Origin: Candidatus Treponema caballi
Lineage (GTDB): Bacteria > Spirochaetota > Spirochaetia > Treponematales > Treponemataceae
DNA: 64,000 bases
Direction: 5' to 3'
Assembly (NCBI GenBank): GCA_018066285.1
Contig: JAGHRS010000019.1
Coordinates: 1 to 64,000 of the forward strand
The notes under the pieces were generated by a model, which saw nothing but the letters and a program-made list of their open reading frames with translations, did no database searches and had not been told where the DNA came from. Below, in pieces: positions 39,364-47,882 of the stretch (positions within the stretch are counted from its first letter, which is position 1; each line of letters opens with the position of its first letter). A program made the position numbers and the translations under genes.

Positions 39364-40742
39364 AAGGTATAGAATACAGAGGCGTACAGTCCGTTGACGG
39401 ACCAATCATCGTCGTCCGCCGCTCAGAAAACGTTTTCTACGGTGAAATTGTTGCCGTGCGCGACCGCTTTGGTGAAAAAAGAACCGGCCGTGTCATTGAC
39501 GTTTCAACAGAATACGCAATCGTACAGATTTTCGGTTCAACAACAGGAATTGACCTTGAGGAGACAACATCTGAGTTCCTTGAAACTCCGATGGAACTCC
39601 GCGTTGGAACCGGTCTTTTAGGCCGCATCTTCAACGGACTCGGACAGCCGATTGACGGACACCCTGAAATCATGTCCTCAAAGAAGGTCAACGTAAACGG
39701 CTACCCGATCAATCCGTACGCACGCGTTTATCCGCGCGACTTCATTCAGACGGGTATTTCATCCATTGATGGCATGAACACGCTTATCCGTGGCCAGAAA
39801 CTGCCGCTTTTCAGTGGTAACGGTCTGCCGCACAATAAACTTGCCGCTCAGATTATCCGCCAGGCAAAAATCCTTAACAGTGACGAAAAGTTCGTCATGG
39901 TTTTTGCCGGCATGGGTATCAAGTACGACGTCGCCCAGTTCTTCGTCAAGACATTCGAAGAGTCAGGCGTTCTGTCCCGCGTTGTCATGTTCCAGAGCCT
40001 TGCTGATGCGCCTTCTATCGAGCGTATCATTACGCCTCGCTGTGCTCTGACAGCAGCAGAATATCTTGCCTACGAGCAGAACATGCACGTTCTTGTCGTG
40101 CTTACTGATATGACCAACTACTGTGAGGCTCTCCGTGAAATCAGTACGACACGCGGTGAGGTTCCTGGCCGAAAGGGATATCCTGGATACCTGTATTCAG
40201 ACCTTGCCGAGCTGTACGAACGCGCAGGAAAAATCAAGGGCTCAAAGGGTTCCATCACCCAGATTCCGATTCTTTCCATGCCTAACGATGATATTTCACA
40301 TCCTATTCCTGACCTTACCGGTTACATTACTGAAGGCCAGATTGTTCTTGACCGCGAGCTTTCTCAAAAAGGCCTGTATCCGCCGATTGCGCCGCTTCCA
40401 AGCCTTTCACGCCTTATGAAGGACGGTATTGGTGAAGGCATGACGCGTGAAGACCACAAGGATGTATCGAGCCAGCTGTTCGCAGCATATTCAAAGGTAA
40501 AGAGCATCCGTAATCTGGCGGCTATCATCGGTGAAGAAGAACTTTCTTCCCTTGACCGCTGCTATCTGCGTTTCGGTGAGGCTCTTGAAGAGCAGTTCTT
40601 TACTCAGGGCGAGTACGAAGACCGCTCTATTGAAGAGACGCTCAACATCGGCTGGAAGGTGCTTTCCATCCTGCCACGTGCAGAACTGTACCGTATCAAG
40701 CCTGAACTTATTGCGAAATACATGCCGGAGGATGCACAGTAA
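39360..40742 (+). CDS. V-type ATP synthase subunit B
   Basis: Codes for 460 residues. It matches the B (non-catalytic) family: [28 protein letters not shown] in place of a P-loop, [16 protein letters not shown] and [18 protein letters not shown]. The absence of GxxxxGK[TS] is expected in B. The arginine finger lies in the later [19 protein letters not shown] part. It overlaps subunit A by 4 bp. Confidence 0.97.
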   Translation: MKGIEYRGVQSVDGPIIVVRRSENVFYGEIVAVRDRFGEKRTGRVIDVSTEYAIVQIFGSTTGIDLEETTSEFLETPMELRVGTGLLGRIFNGLGQPIDGHPEIMSSKKVNVNGYPINPYARVYPRDFIQTGISSIDGMNTLIRGQKLPLFSGNGLPHNKLAAQIIRQAKILNSDEKFVMVFAGMGIKYDVAQFFVKTFEESGVLSRVVMFQSLADAPSIERIITPRCALTAAEYLAYEQNMHVLVVLTDMTNYCEALREISTTRGEVPGRKGYPGYLYSDLAELYERAGKIKGSKGSITQIPILSMPNDDISHPIPDLTGYITEGQIVLDRELSQKGLYPPIAPLPSLSRLMKDGIGEGMTREDHKDVSSQLFAAYSKVKSIRNLAAIIGEEELSSLDRCYLRFGEALEEQFFTQGEYEDRSIEETLNIGWKVLSILPRAELYRIKPELIAKYMPEDAQ

Positions 40743-40745
40743 CTT

Positions 40746-41369
40746 ATGGCACGCATGAACATTGCGCCTACAAAATCAAACCTCCTCACCGTAAAAGAAT
40801 CATTGACTGTTGCAAGAGACGGCTACGACCTGCTTGAACAGAAGCGTGAAATCCTCGTCATGGAACTCATGCGCATGGTTGAAAAAGTCAAGTTGCTTGA
40901 GCAGTCAATCGACAAGAAGGTGAGTGAGGCGTATCCTGCCCTGAAGAACATGCTAATGGCTGTCGGAGGAGACCAGGTAGAGCGCATTTCACGTGCTGTT
41001 CACTATGACTTCAAGATAAATGAAGTCCCCGTGAACGCTGCCGGCATGCAGTTCCGTTCCATCAATGTAGAACTTCCCAAGCGTGAGCTTTTCTACTCGT
41101 TCATGGATTCTTACGCTGACACCGATAATGTAATGGTGAACTTCTTTGAGCTTCTGACCCTTCTGACTGAAATGGCTTCAATCAGGACGATGGTCTGGCG
41201 CCTTGCTGGAGAAGTTAAGAAAACACAGCGTCGTGTCAATGCGCTTGATAAGATGGTAATTCCGCAGACTGAAGAAACCTGCAGGTATATCGAAGGCGTT
41301 CTTGAGGAGCGTGAGCGTGAAAACGTGTTCGTCCTTAAGAATCTTAAAGCAAGGAGCTCTGAAAAATGA
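40746..41369 (+). CDS. V-type ATP synthase subunit D
   Basis: Codes for 207 residues, mostly two long helices that form the rotor shaft. The opening IAPTKSNLLTVKESLTVARDGYDLLEQKREIL is the strongest signature of subunit D, and VNALDKMVIPQ marks the C-terminal helix. It starts 3 bp after B and overlaps the universal stress protein gene by 4 bp. Confidence 0.95.
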   Translation: MARMNIAPTKSNLLTVKESLTVARDGYDLLEQKREILVMELMRMVEKVKLLEQSIDKKVSEAYPALKNMLMAVGGDQVERISRAVHYDFKINEVPVNAAGMQFRSINVELPKRELFYSFMDSYADTDNVMVNFFELLTLLTEMASIRTMVWRLAGEVKKTQRRVNALDKMVIPQTEETCRYIEGVLEERERENVFVLKNLKARSSEK

Positions 41370-41854
41370 TTAAGCCCCTCATGCAGAAAGTCTTGATTGT
41401 CGTAAGCAGCGCCGATTCCTCTATTCACGCTGCAAAGTATGGTATCCTTCTTTCAAAATTGTATCATTCAACGTTAAAAGCTGTTTATGTTGTTGATACG
41501 GCAACGCTTCGTCAGCTTACACTGAACAAATTCTTTGTAGCTGATGAAAGCCGTGAGTACGAGGAAAGTCTTGAACGTGACGGCGAACGGTATCTTGAGT
41601 ATGTTCAGGAACTTGGAGAGCAGAAAGGCGTCAAAATTGAGACTCAGCTTTTGCGCGGTTCTGTATGGTCTGAGGTTGTGAAGGCGGCAAACGTCATGGG
41701 TGCTGACCTTATCTTGCTCGGTGGCATTGAAAACCGTGGCGATGACAGACGTGATGTGCTTTCAACGGCATACCGAGAAATCCTTACCAATGCAAATTGC
41801 TCTGTCCTTATGGTCAGGGAAGAAATGATAGACCAGATGTTTCGTCTGGCGTAA
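41366..41854 (+). CDS. Universal stress protein (UspA family)
   Basis: Codes for 162 residues. An alpha/beta UspA domain with strand QKVLIVVSSADSS, AVYVVDTATL and the nucleotide-binding-type end GADLILLGGIENRGDD...NANCSVLMVRE; the glycine pattern suggests ATP binding. It overlaps subunit D by 4 bp, so it is co-translated with the ATPase. A role in reporting energy state is inference. Confidence 0.82.
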   Translation: MIKPLMQKVLIVVSSADSSIHAAKYGILLSKLYHSTLKAVYVVDTATLRQLTLNKFFVADESREYEESLERDGERYLEYVQELGEQKGVKIETQLLRGSVWSEVVKAANVMGADLILLGGIENRGDDRRDVLSTAYREILTNANCSVLMVREEMIDQMFRLA

Positions 41855-41875
41855 GTAAAAAGAAGGGAGGCAGAA

Positions 41876-42286
41876 ATGCGCGTATTACTTCTCTCATATA
41901 CAAAATCAGATAACAGAAAACAGACAGAAATTCTTAAAAAACTTGAACAGACTGCAGTTTCATGTGGCCATCAGGTCGATGTGAAATCTGGCGAAAAAGA
42001 TATAGAAGACATTCATCTTATCATTTATGATTATATTGCTGTCATTGTACCGGCATCTCCGCTTTTCGGAGCAAAGGTTCCATCAAAGCTGCCGGAAGTT
42101 CTTTCTCAGTGTGGTAATGTAAGCGGAAAGAAAGGTGCTGCTCTTGTCATAAAGAGTGGTTTCTCTTCAGCAAAGATGTGCAACGTCGTCATGAAGGCGA
42201 TGGAAAAAGAAGGCATGTTTGTTGACTACTTTGAAGTAGTTGAAAGCGTTGATCACGCAACCGCAGTCGGCCGTAAGATAGGATAA
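41876..42286 (+). CDS. Flavodoxin-like protein
   Basis: Codes for 136 residues. The beginning MRVLLLSYTKSDNRKQTEIL resembles the phosphate-binding loop of flavodoxin-like proteins, and YIAVIVPASPLFGAKVPSKL and KKGAALVIKSGF fit the alternating fold. The P-loop is degenerate (no T/S-x-T-G-x-T), so FMN binding is uncertain. GGGAGG precedes the ATG. It continues the same operon, 21 bp after the stress protein. Confidence 0.55.
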   Translation: MRVLLLSYTKSDNRKQTEILKKLEQTAVSCGHQVDVKSGEKDIEDIHLIIYDYIAVIVPASPLFGAKVPSKLPEVLSQCGNVSGKKGAALVIKSGFSSAKMCNVVMKAMEKEGMFVDYFEVVESVDHATAVGRKIG

Positions 42287-42293
42287 TACTAAC

Positions 42294-43109
42294 GTGGAAG
42301 ACTACTACCGCATCCTCGGAGTCCAGCCGACAGCATCAGCTGCCGAGATTAAGCGTGCCTACAGAAAAAAAGCAAAGCTCCTGCATCCGGATGTGGCGGG
42401 TTCTGATAACAGCGTTGAGGCGGAAGAGCAGTTCAGGCTTTTACAGAAAGCGTACGAAATACTTTCAGACATGCATCAGCGCTCAATGTTCGATGAGTCT
42501 TTCGCCGTTCATTCACGTTATGAGGCAGGACGCAGAAGCGAGAACACGTTCAACTACCGCGCCTGGCTTGCTGCTCGCACGGATGAGGAAAGCCGCTGCA
42601 AACTCATTTTCTTTGACTTGATGCATGATCGCGAAGATGATGCCGTAGTCCTTTTCAAGAAGATGAATACCGAAGTTGCAGGCTTTTCACTCTCACACTG
42701 GTTTACGCGCGAAGACTTCATGGATTACGGCTTCATCCTTTCTGAAGAGCTGGTGCTGCGCGCTGAGTATTATGACGCAATCCTGCTTCTTGAGCAGATA
42801 ATCAAGATGGAAAGAAGCTATGCGTATTTCAAGCATTTCTTTCCGGAAGTGATGAGTCTTGCACGCGATGTGCTCCGCCGCCAGCTTGCGGGTTCCGTTC
42901 CTGATGAACTTGCTCTTGATGCGTGGGAACGCGCGCTGGAACTCGGCTTTGAAAAGAAGGACGAAGCGTGCTTCCTCCTCAAGATGGCAGAAACATACGA
43001 CCGCATGGGTGATTCCCGTACGGCGCGCATCTGCCTTCAGGAAGCGGTTCGCCTTGACCGGAGTATGCATGTGCCGCGCGCGCTTAAAGGGATGCTGACG
43101 GCGCTTTAG
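42294..43109 (+). CDS. J-domain protein with TPR-like C-terminus
   Basis: Codes for 271 residues from GTG 42294. Residues 1-67 are a J domain (EDYYRILGVQPTASAAEIK, with LLHPD holding the HPD triad that stimulates DnaK ATPase). There is no Gly/Phe region or zinc finger; the rest is helical with two TPR-like units (LLEQIIKMERSYAYF; ETYDRMGDSRTARICLQEAV). It is probably a co-chaperone with a specific client. It ends the V-ATPase gene run. Confidence 0.8.
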   Translation: MEDYYRILGVQPTASAAEIKRAYRKKAKLLHPDVAGSDNSVEAEEQFRLLQKAYEILSDMHQRSMFDESFAVHSRYEAGRRSENTFNYRAWLAARTDEESRCKLIFFDLMHDREDDAVVLFKKMNTEVAGFSLSHWFTREDFMDYGFILSEELVLRAEYYDAILLLEQIIKMERSYAYFKHFFPEVMSLARDVLRRQLAGSVPDELALDAWERALELGFEKKDEACFLLKMAETYDRMGDSRTARICLQEAVRLDRSMHVPRALKGMLTAL

Positions 43110-43126
43110 AGAGAACAAAGAGGCGT

Positions 43127-43229
43127 GTGATAAAAAGTACATCCGTGTACTTTTTATCACTGTAGTTTGTCCATGCGTTGCATGGTCAAACTACGGATTC
43201 TCGCCATCCATGGCTCGCCGCAACAGCGG
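43127..43229. repeat. Cluster of four hairpins between the J-domain gene and map
   Basis: Four perfect or near-perfect palindromes in series: 43127-43160 (15-bp stem, loop TCCG), 43162-43194 (8 + 6 bp with one T-T mismatch), 43203-43214 (GCCATCCATGGC) and 43218-43229 (CCGC/GCGG, loop AACA). The first carries A5/T5 and may act as terminator. A similar cluster follows argG. Confidence 0.75.
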
Positions 43230-43247
43230 TGGTTTAAGAGGTATTTT

Positions 43248-44006
43248 ATGATACGTTTGAAGAATGAAAAACAGATTGCAGGAATCCGCGAATCGTGCCA
43301 TCTGCTTGCCCGCCTGTATAACGAGCTTATCCCAATCGTGAAGAATGGCGCCGGCATGTCCACACGCGACATTGATGACTTCTGCGTTGAGTTCATCAAG
43401 AAGCATGGCGGCGTTCCTGCCTGGTATGCAGAAGATTTTGACGGGGCTGCCTGCATTTCAATAAACGATGAAGTCATTCACGGCATTCCAAGCAAGAAAC
43501 GCAAAATACACAACGGCGACCTTGTTTCCCTTGATATTGGCATTGACCTTAACGGTTACATCAGTGATTCTGCTACGACTGTTCCTGTTGGCAAAGTTTC
43601 AGATGAAGCTGAAAAGCTTATGAAAGTCACCCGCGAATGTCTTGCTGCCGGCATTGCAGCATGTAAGGCCGGAAACCGCATCCGTGACATAGGCATTGCC
43701 GTGAGCAACATTGCAGAAGCCAACGGATATGGCGTCGTCTACGATTTCTGCGGACACGGCGTTGGCCTTGCCGTTCATGAGGACCCGTCTGTACCGAACC
43801 TGCCGATGTCCGGGGCTAATCCGCGCATCCAGCCTGGAATGGTGCTTGCCATTGAACCGATGATCAACCTTGGCGTTCCTGAAGTAGAGGAACTTGAAGA
43901 CGGATGGACAATCGTAACTGCAGATGGCAAGATTTCATGCCATGAAGAGCACACGGTCGCAGTCTTCGCAGACCACACAGAAGTCCTTACCGATAGAAAT
44001 CTGTAA
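43248..44006 (+). CDS. map: Methionine aminopeptidase, type I
   Basis: Codes for 252 residues from ATG 43248, chosen for AAGAGG just upstream; farther starts would run through the hairpin cluster. Metal ligands are recognised: SLDIGIDLNGYISDSA (two Asp), CGHGVG (His), VLAIEPM (Glu) and HEEHTV (Glu). The enzyme removes the initiator methionine from new proteins. Absence of an N-terminal zinc domain and of the type II insert fits type Ia. Confidence 0.95.
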   Translation: MIRLKNEKQIAGIRESCHLLARLYNELIPIVKNGAGMSTRDIDDFCVEFIKKHGGVPAWYAEDFDGAACISINDEVIHGIPSKKRKIHNGDLVSLDIGIDLNGYISDSATTVPVGKVSDEAEKLMKVTRECLAAGIAACKAGNRIRDIGIAVSNIAEANGYGVVYDFCGHGVGLAVHEDPSVPNLPMSGANPRIQPGMVLAIEPMINLGVPEVEELEDGWTIVTADGKISCHEEHTVAVFADHTEVLTDRNL

Positions 44007-44066
44007 CTTTAAGATTGCTTTAATCATTTAGTATTAGTATTTTAAAAGTACTATCGGAGGAATAAA

Positions 44067-45539
44067 ATGAAGATCTGGAAGAAACGTATTTTCATCTGTT
44101 TCTGTGCAGTTTGCACCCTTATTCTTTTTTCATTTTCATGCAGTAAAGTTGACGGAGTAGCAGGACAGCGCTCCGCAAATACCGTATATGCAGATACAAG
44201 TCCCGCAGTGACAATCCCGACAGAAGCGCTCAGTGTCATTGAGGCTCTTCAGGAAGCAAGCCGCGCAGTTTCATCACAGGTTCTGCCTTCAATTGTTGAA
44301 CTTGATGTTGTAGAAACCGTAAAAAGTACGGCACAGTCAATGAATCCGTTTGATTTCCTGTTTGGTCAGGGAAACTCAACACCACAGGAATATCAGCAGA
44401 GCGGACTGGGCTCCGGTGTCATCGTACGGAAAGCAGGAACGCACTATTATGTCCTTACAAACAACCATGTCGCCGGTAATGCGGATGAAATTACCGTAAA
44501 ACTGAATGATGACACAGAATACGAAGGAACGCTTGTCGGTGCCGATGACAGAAAGGATATCGCGCTTGTCGTCTTTGACAGCGATGATGACATTCCTGTT
44601 GCAAAGCTTGGTGATTCTGACAGTGTTCAGATTGGAGACATCTGCTATGCAATGGGAACTCCGCTCGGCTACCATTCATCAGTAACGCAGGGTATTGTCA
44701 GTGCAACAGGCCGTTCTGGTTCAAGCATTGATAACATCAGTGACTTCATTCAGACAGATACAGCAATCAACCAGGGAAACTCTGGTGGTGCGCTCGTCAA
44801 TATTTATGGCGAAGTAATCGGCATCAATACCTGGATTGCCTCTCAGTCAGGCGGTTCAATAGGTCTTGGTTTCAGCATCCCGATTAACAATGTTAAGAAA
44901 GCAATTGATGACTTTATCCGCGACGGAAAGGTTACGTATGGCTGGATGGGTGTTTCACTCGTTGAAGTAACGAAAGATTTCCAGCAGGAACTGGGAGTCG
45001 GAAATACAAATGGCGCCTTTGTTGCTAACGTATATCTTGATTCTCCTGCAGCAAAGGGTGGCCTTCAGGCTGGCGACTTTGTCATTGAGCTTAACGGAAA
45101 GAAGGTAAAGGATGTAGATCAGCTCGTCCGCGATGTTGGCGATCTGACAGTCGGTGAGAAGGCAGAATTCACTGTAATCCGCGGAGGAAAGCAGCAGCTC
45201 CTTACTGCAACGATTGAGAGCAGGGAAGACAGTGTCGTTTCTGACAACTCAAAATACTGGCCGGGCTTTGTTGCACAGCCGCTCACTGATGATATCCGCA
45301 AGGCATACAATATCGGTAATGATGTAAAGGGTGTCGTTGTCGCAAGCGTAACGGCAAAATCACCTGCAGCTGCCCTGCGCCTTCAGGTTGGTGATGTAAT
45401 CACTGCGGTCAATGATGAAAAGGTTACCAGTATCAAGGAATTCTATGAAAAACTTGATATTTCTGGAAAGAAAGAAATATGGTTTGATGTTTTCAGTGAA
45501 GGAATTACTCTTTCTACGAGTCATTATAAGCTTAACTAG
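44067..45539 (+). CDS. HtrA/Deg family periplasmic serine protease
   Basis: Codes for 490 residues. The signal peptide (about 8-24) ends in FSFSC, so it may be a lipoprotein or membrane-tethered. The trypsin-like domain has His in TNNHVAGN, Asp in RKDIALVVFD and Ser in GNSGGALVN. Two PDZ domains follow (GWMGVSLVEV...; PGFVAQPLTDD...). It is a quality-control protease/chaperone of the envelope. GGAGG precedes the ATG. Monocistronic, followed by the tRNA-Pro promoter. Confidence 0.9.
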   Translation: MKIWKKRIFICFCAVCTLILFSFSCSKVDGVAGQRSANTVYADTSPAVTIPTEALSVIEALQEASRAVSSQVLPSIVELDVVETVKSTAQSMNPFDFLFGQGNSTPQEYQQSGLGSGVIVRKAGTHYYVLTNNHVAGNADEITVKLNDDTEYEGTLVGADDRKDIALVVFDSDDDIPVAKLGDSDSVQIGDICYAMGTPLGYHSSVTQGIVSATGRSGSSIDNISDFIQTDTAINQGNSGGALVNIYGEVIGINTWIASQSGGSIGLGFSIPINNVKKAIDDFIRDGKVTYGWMGVSLVEVTKDFQQELGVGNTNGAFVANVYLDSPAAKGGLQAGDFVIELNGKKVKDVDQLVRDVGDLTVGEKAEFTVIRGGKQQLLTATIESREDSVVSDNSKYWPGFVAQPLTDDIRKAYNIGNDVKGVVVASVTAKSPAAALRLQVGDVITAVNDEKVTSIKEFYEKLDISGKKEIWFDVFSEGITLSTSHYKLN

Positions 45540-45568
45540 TTGACCAAAAGTTAAATCTTTAGTATAGT
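45540..45568 (+). promoter_or_regulatory. Promoter of tRNA-Pro
   Basis: TTGACC, 17 bp, TATAGT, beginning at the last base of the protease stop codon. Confidence 0.7.
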
Positions 45569-45608
45569 CTTGACTGTTGCACCGCAAGATGCAGCAGTCA
45601 TAAACCAT

Positions 45609-45681
45609 CGGGATGTAGCGCAGCTGGTAGCGCGTCTGGTTTGGGACCAGAATGTCGCAGGTTCAAATCCTGTCATCCCGA
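45609..45681 (+). tRNA. tRNA-Pro (TGG)
   Basis: Acceptor CGGGATG pairs with CATCCCG; anticodon stem TCTGG/CCAGA with loop TTTGGGA, anticodon TGG. T-arm contains GGTTCAAATCC. Reads CCN proline codons. CCA is not encoded. Confidence 0.93.
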
Positions 45682-45683
45682 CA

Positions 45684-45719
45684 AGGACCTTTTCGTGAAA
45701 GCGGAAAGGTCTTTTTTTT
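45684..45719 (+). terminator. Terminator of tRNA-Pro
   Basis: GACCTTT pairs with AAAGGTC around CGTGAAAGCGG-type loop, followed by T8. Confidence 0.75.
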
Positions 45720-45746
45720 GTCCTGTCAGTATTACTAATGCCGCAG

Positions 45747-45829
45747 CAGGATTTGAACCGAGCGAAAACGCGAGCAGTGCGGAGCGTTTTCACGACGGCG
45801 GGTCCGGAGGACCAAATCCTGTCATCCCG
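45747..45829. repeat. tRNA-linked GC-rich hairpin element after tRNA-Pro
   Basis: The left end CAGGATTTGAACC (45747-45759) is the reverse complement of the tRNA-Pro T-arm; the right end CAAATCCTGTCATCCCG (45813-45829) is a direct copy of the tRNA 3' end. Outer arms CAGGATTTG/CAAATCCTG pair. Inside are two hairpins: GAAAACGC/GCGTTTTC and GGTCC/GGACC. The loop of the first holds GAGCAGTGCGGA, a motif shared with other GC-rich blocks here. Confidence 0.8.
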
Positions 45830-45830
45830 G

Positions 45831-46249
45831 AGGTGAGGCTTTTAAAATGAAGAAGACACGAAGCCTTTCCGCTTTATCAAAATCTGTCTTTCTCCCTGTC
45901 TTTCTTACGCGTTCGCGCGGAGAAACGTGTCTTTCCGCTTTACTTTCCGCAAGGGATTGGAGCACGCACGGCTGACTTTGGCAGACGTGCTCCACCGGAG
46001 CACGCTATGAGCGGGCGAGGAGGATGAGCGTGAGCGAAGTGCGGAAAGCCCGGTGACGGCGCGGAGCGGCGTCATGCGGCCAAAAATGCATGAAAAAATC
46101 TTTTCTTTCTTTTTTCCCTATAACCGTAAATTCTTTAATTACATAAAAATTGTTGTCAGATATAATGAGTACGATTTAATGTGGTGGGGAATACGCAGGT
46201 AAAAAGTCCAAAAAAAAAGAGCACAAAACTTTTTTTATGAGGATGTGAT
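45831..46249. repeat. Gene-free region with GC-rich repeat island
   Basis: No gene is supported. It holds three copies of CTTTCCGC (about 45865, 45931, 45944; the first two extend to CTTTCCGCTTTA), an inverted pair AGACACG/CGTGTCT, a hairpin GGAGCACG/CGTGCTCC (45959-45993) with a second GGAGCACG at 45997, and GAGCGAAGTGCGGAAAGC (46032-46049), related to the cores of the tRNA-linked elements. The final ~160 bp are AT-rich, with a TATAAT box near 46160 as probable promoter of the HD-GYP gene. Confidence 0.6.
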
Positions 46250-47485
46250 TTGGGCGAATTTCTTTCAAAAGATGACCCGTTTTATCTGGATAATATCAAA
46301 CGGATCAACCGGTTTGTTGTAATAGTTCTCGCGTGTATTATTCCTGTGGGGCCGCTGTTTGCTCTGGCGACGCTGATTGGCATGTTTGCCATTCCCTATT
46401 GTTACTGTCTTGTTCTGACCGTTGTTGCATGCCTTTTTACGTGTATCCAGTACTGTACGGTAAAATACGGAAAGGGTGGCCGCTGGACGATGTTCCAGGG
46501 ATTTGCGCTCTTCCTGCTTATCACGACTTTCATTCTTGTCATTCCGGGCGTTGGTGTCAGTATTGTGCTTGCGTTTGCGGTCATTCCGTTTCTTTCATGC
46601 CTGTACCTGAATTTCAAGTTTTCCATAGGCGTCTGTTTCCTGTCGTACAATCTGTTTGTGCTTGGTTTCTGGTTTAAATCAGAGGAACTTGCAGCTCAGC
46701 TTGCAAGCGGCATATCTCATACTGACTGGTTTTTCTCTGAACTTTCAGGATATACGATGGTTTCTGTGTTTGTCCTTCTTGGAACCATCAGCGTTTCCCG
46801 CATGCTCAACAGGGCATTCAGCCGCGTTCGTGATACAACCATGCAGGTAAATCACATCCAGTCTAAGCTGATAAAGGCGTTTGCAGACACTGTTGAGTTC
46901 AATGATGAGACGACGGGCCTTCATGTAAAGCGCACAAGTGAGTATGTAAAACTAATTGCTCACCGTCTTGCTGAAATGGGCTACTATAAGGATGAGCTGA
47001 CACCGCTTCAGATTGATCTGTTCATTCAGGCAGCTCCTCTGCATGATATCGGTAAGTTCAGCGTGCCTAACACGATTCTGTGCAAGCCTGGTAAGTACAC
47101 GCCTGAAGAATATGAGGTGATGAAGAAGCATGCTCAGGCGGGTCATGAGCTGATTGAGCGTGAGTTCCACGGACTTGAGGATGAAGAGTTCGTCAGGACG
47201 GCGAGCAATATGGCGTGGTATCATCATGAGAAGTGGGATGGTACGGGATATCCGCGCGGCATTAAGGGAACTGACATTCCGCTGTGTGGCCGCATCATGG
47301 CTGCCGCCGATGTTCTTGACGCTCTGTTAAGCCGCCGTCTCTACAAGGACGCTTTTGAGATGGAAAAGACGTTCGAGATTATTGAAGGCCTGAGGGGAAA
47401 GCAGTTTGAGCCGTGCATTGTTGATGCGCTCATCTCGCTCAAGCCTGAAATATCAAGAATCCTGTCGGAAGATGGCGTCGATTGA
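46250..47485 (+). CDS. HD-GYP domain protein with N-terminal membrane region
   Basis: Codes for 411 residues from a TTG start at 46250, supported by GAGG 10 nt upstream. Five or six helices occupy residues 20-190. The C-terminal half is HD-GYP: HVKRTSEYVKLIAH, PLHDIGKFSVPNTIL, HAQAGHELIE, YHHEKWDGTGYPRGI. The Gly-Tyr-Pro motif and metal ligands are intact, so it should degrade cyclic di-GMP. There is no recognisable periplasmic sensor, so the membrane region may be the sensor. Confidence 0.9.
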   Translation: MGEFLSKDDPFYLDNIKRINRFVVIVLACIIPVGPLFALATLIGMFAIPYCYCLVLTVVACLFTCIQYCTVKYGKGGRWTMFQGFALFLLITTFILVIPGVGVSIVLAFAVIPFLSCLYLNFKFSIGVCFLSYNLFVLGFWFKSEELAAQLASGISHTDWFFSELSGYTMVSVFVLLGTISVSRMLNRAFSRVRDTTMQVNHIQSKLIKAFADTVEFNDETTGLHVKRTSEYVKLIAHRLAEMGYYKDELTPLQIDLFIQAAPLHDIGKFSVPNTILCKPGKYTPEEYEVMKKHAQAGHELIEREFHGLEDEEFVRTASNMAWYHHEKWDGTGYPRGIKGTDIPLCGRIMAAADVLDALLSRRLYKDAFEMEKTFEIIEGLRGKQFEPCIVDALISLKPEISRILSEDGVD

Positions 47486-47515
47486 CGTTTTGAACGGCTT
47501 TATTTGTTTTCTGTA

Positions 47516-47544
47516 TTGACAAAAAATATCTTTTTTGTTATGGT
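47516..47544 (+). promoter_or_regulatory. Promoter of tRNA-Val
   Basis: Consensus TTGACA, 17 bp, TATGGT; the tRNA begins 12 nt after the -10 box. Confidence 0.75.
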
Positions 47545-47556
47545 ACTAGACGTTCC

Positions 47557-47629
47557 GGGCGATTAGCTCAGCTGGGAGAGCACCTGGTTTACACCCAGGT
47601 TGTCGGGGGTTCGATCCCCTCATCGCCCA
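47557..47629 (+). tRNA. tRNA-Val (TAC)
   Basis: Acceptor GGGCGAT pairs with ATCGCCC; anticodon stem CCTGG/CCAGG with loop TTTACAC, anticodon TAC. T-arm GGGGGTTCGATCCCC. CCA not encoded. Confidence 0.94.
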
Positions 47630-47662
47630 TAGCCGTCGGTCACCTCCGACGGCTATTTTTTT
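47629..47662 (+). terminator. Terminator of tRNA-Val
   Basis: ATAGCCGTCGG pairs with CCGACGGCTAT (11 bp, loop TCACCT), followed by T8. Confidence 0.9.
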
Positions 47663-47744
47663 TCTCTTAAAAAGAGAAGTTAGTAAGCCGTCAGAAGCGG
47701 CAAAAAAAAGGTACCGGGTTAGATACAGATTCCCGCTTTTAATC

Positions 47745-47818
47745 GGGATCATAGCTCATCTGGATAGAGCAACTGCCTTCTAAGCAGTAGGTAGGGGGTT
47801 CGAGTCCCTCTGGTCCCA
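47745..47818 (+). tRNA. tRNA-Arg (TCT)
   Basis: Acceptor GGGATCA pairs with TGGTCCC; anticodon stem ACTGC/GCAGT, loop CTTCTAA, anticodon TCT (reads AGA). T-arm GGGGGTTCGAGTCCC. No distinct promoter was seen; it may be transcribed by read-through from tRNA-Val. Confidence 0.92.
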
Positions 47819-47822
47819 TTAT

Positions 47823-47854
47823 TCAAAAGCAGTCCAAAGCGGGCTGCTTTTTTT
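47823..47854 (+). terminator. Terminator of tRNA-Arg
   Basis: AAAGCAGTCC pairs with GGGCTGCTTT (one T-G pair) followed by a T-run. An exact copy occurs 200 bp downstream. Confidence 0.85.
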
Positions 47855-47882
47855 TATTACAGGAAAACTTATTATAGCAGAT

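Noticed and set aside
45551-45793. Minus-strand ORF of 80 codons across tRNA-Pro
   Set aside because: It reads through the tRNA and its T-arm copy (GFEPATFWS-type peptide), a well-known artefact of translating tRNA genes.
46170-46249. Possible riboswitch in the leader of the HD-GYP gene
   Set aside because: I looked for cyclic di-GMP aptamer landmarks (conserved GNRA loop and receptor, CACGCA-type start) and found none; the leader is AT-rich and only weakly structured.
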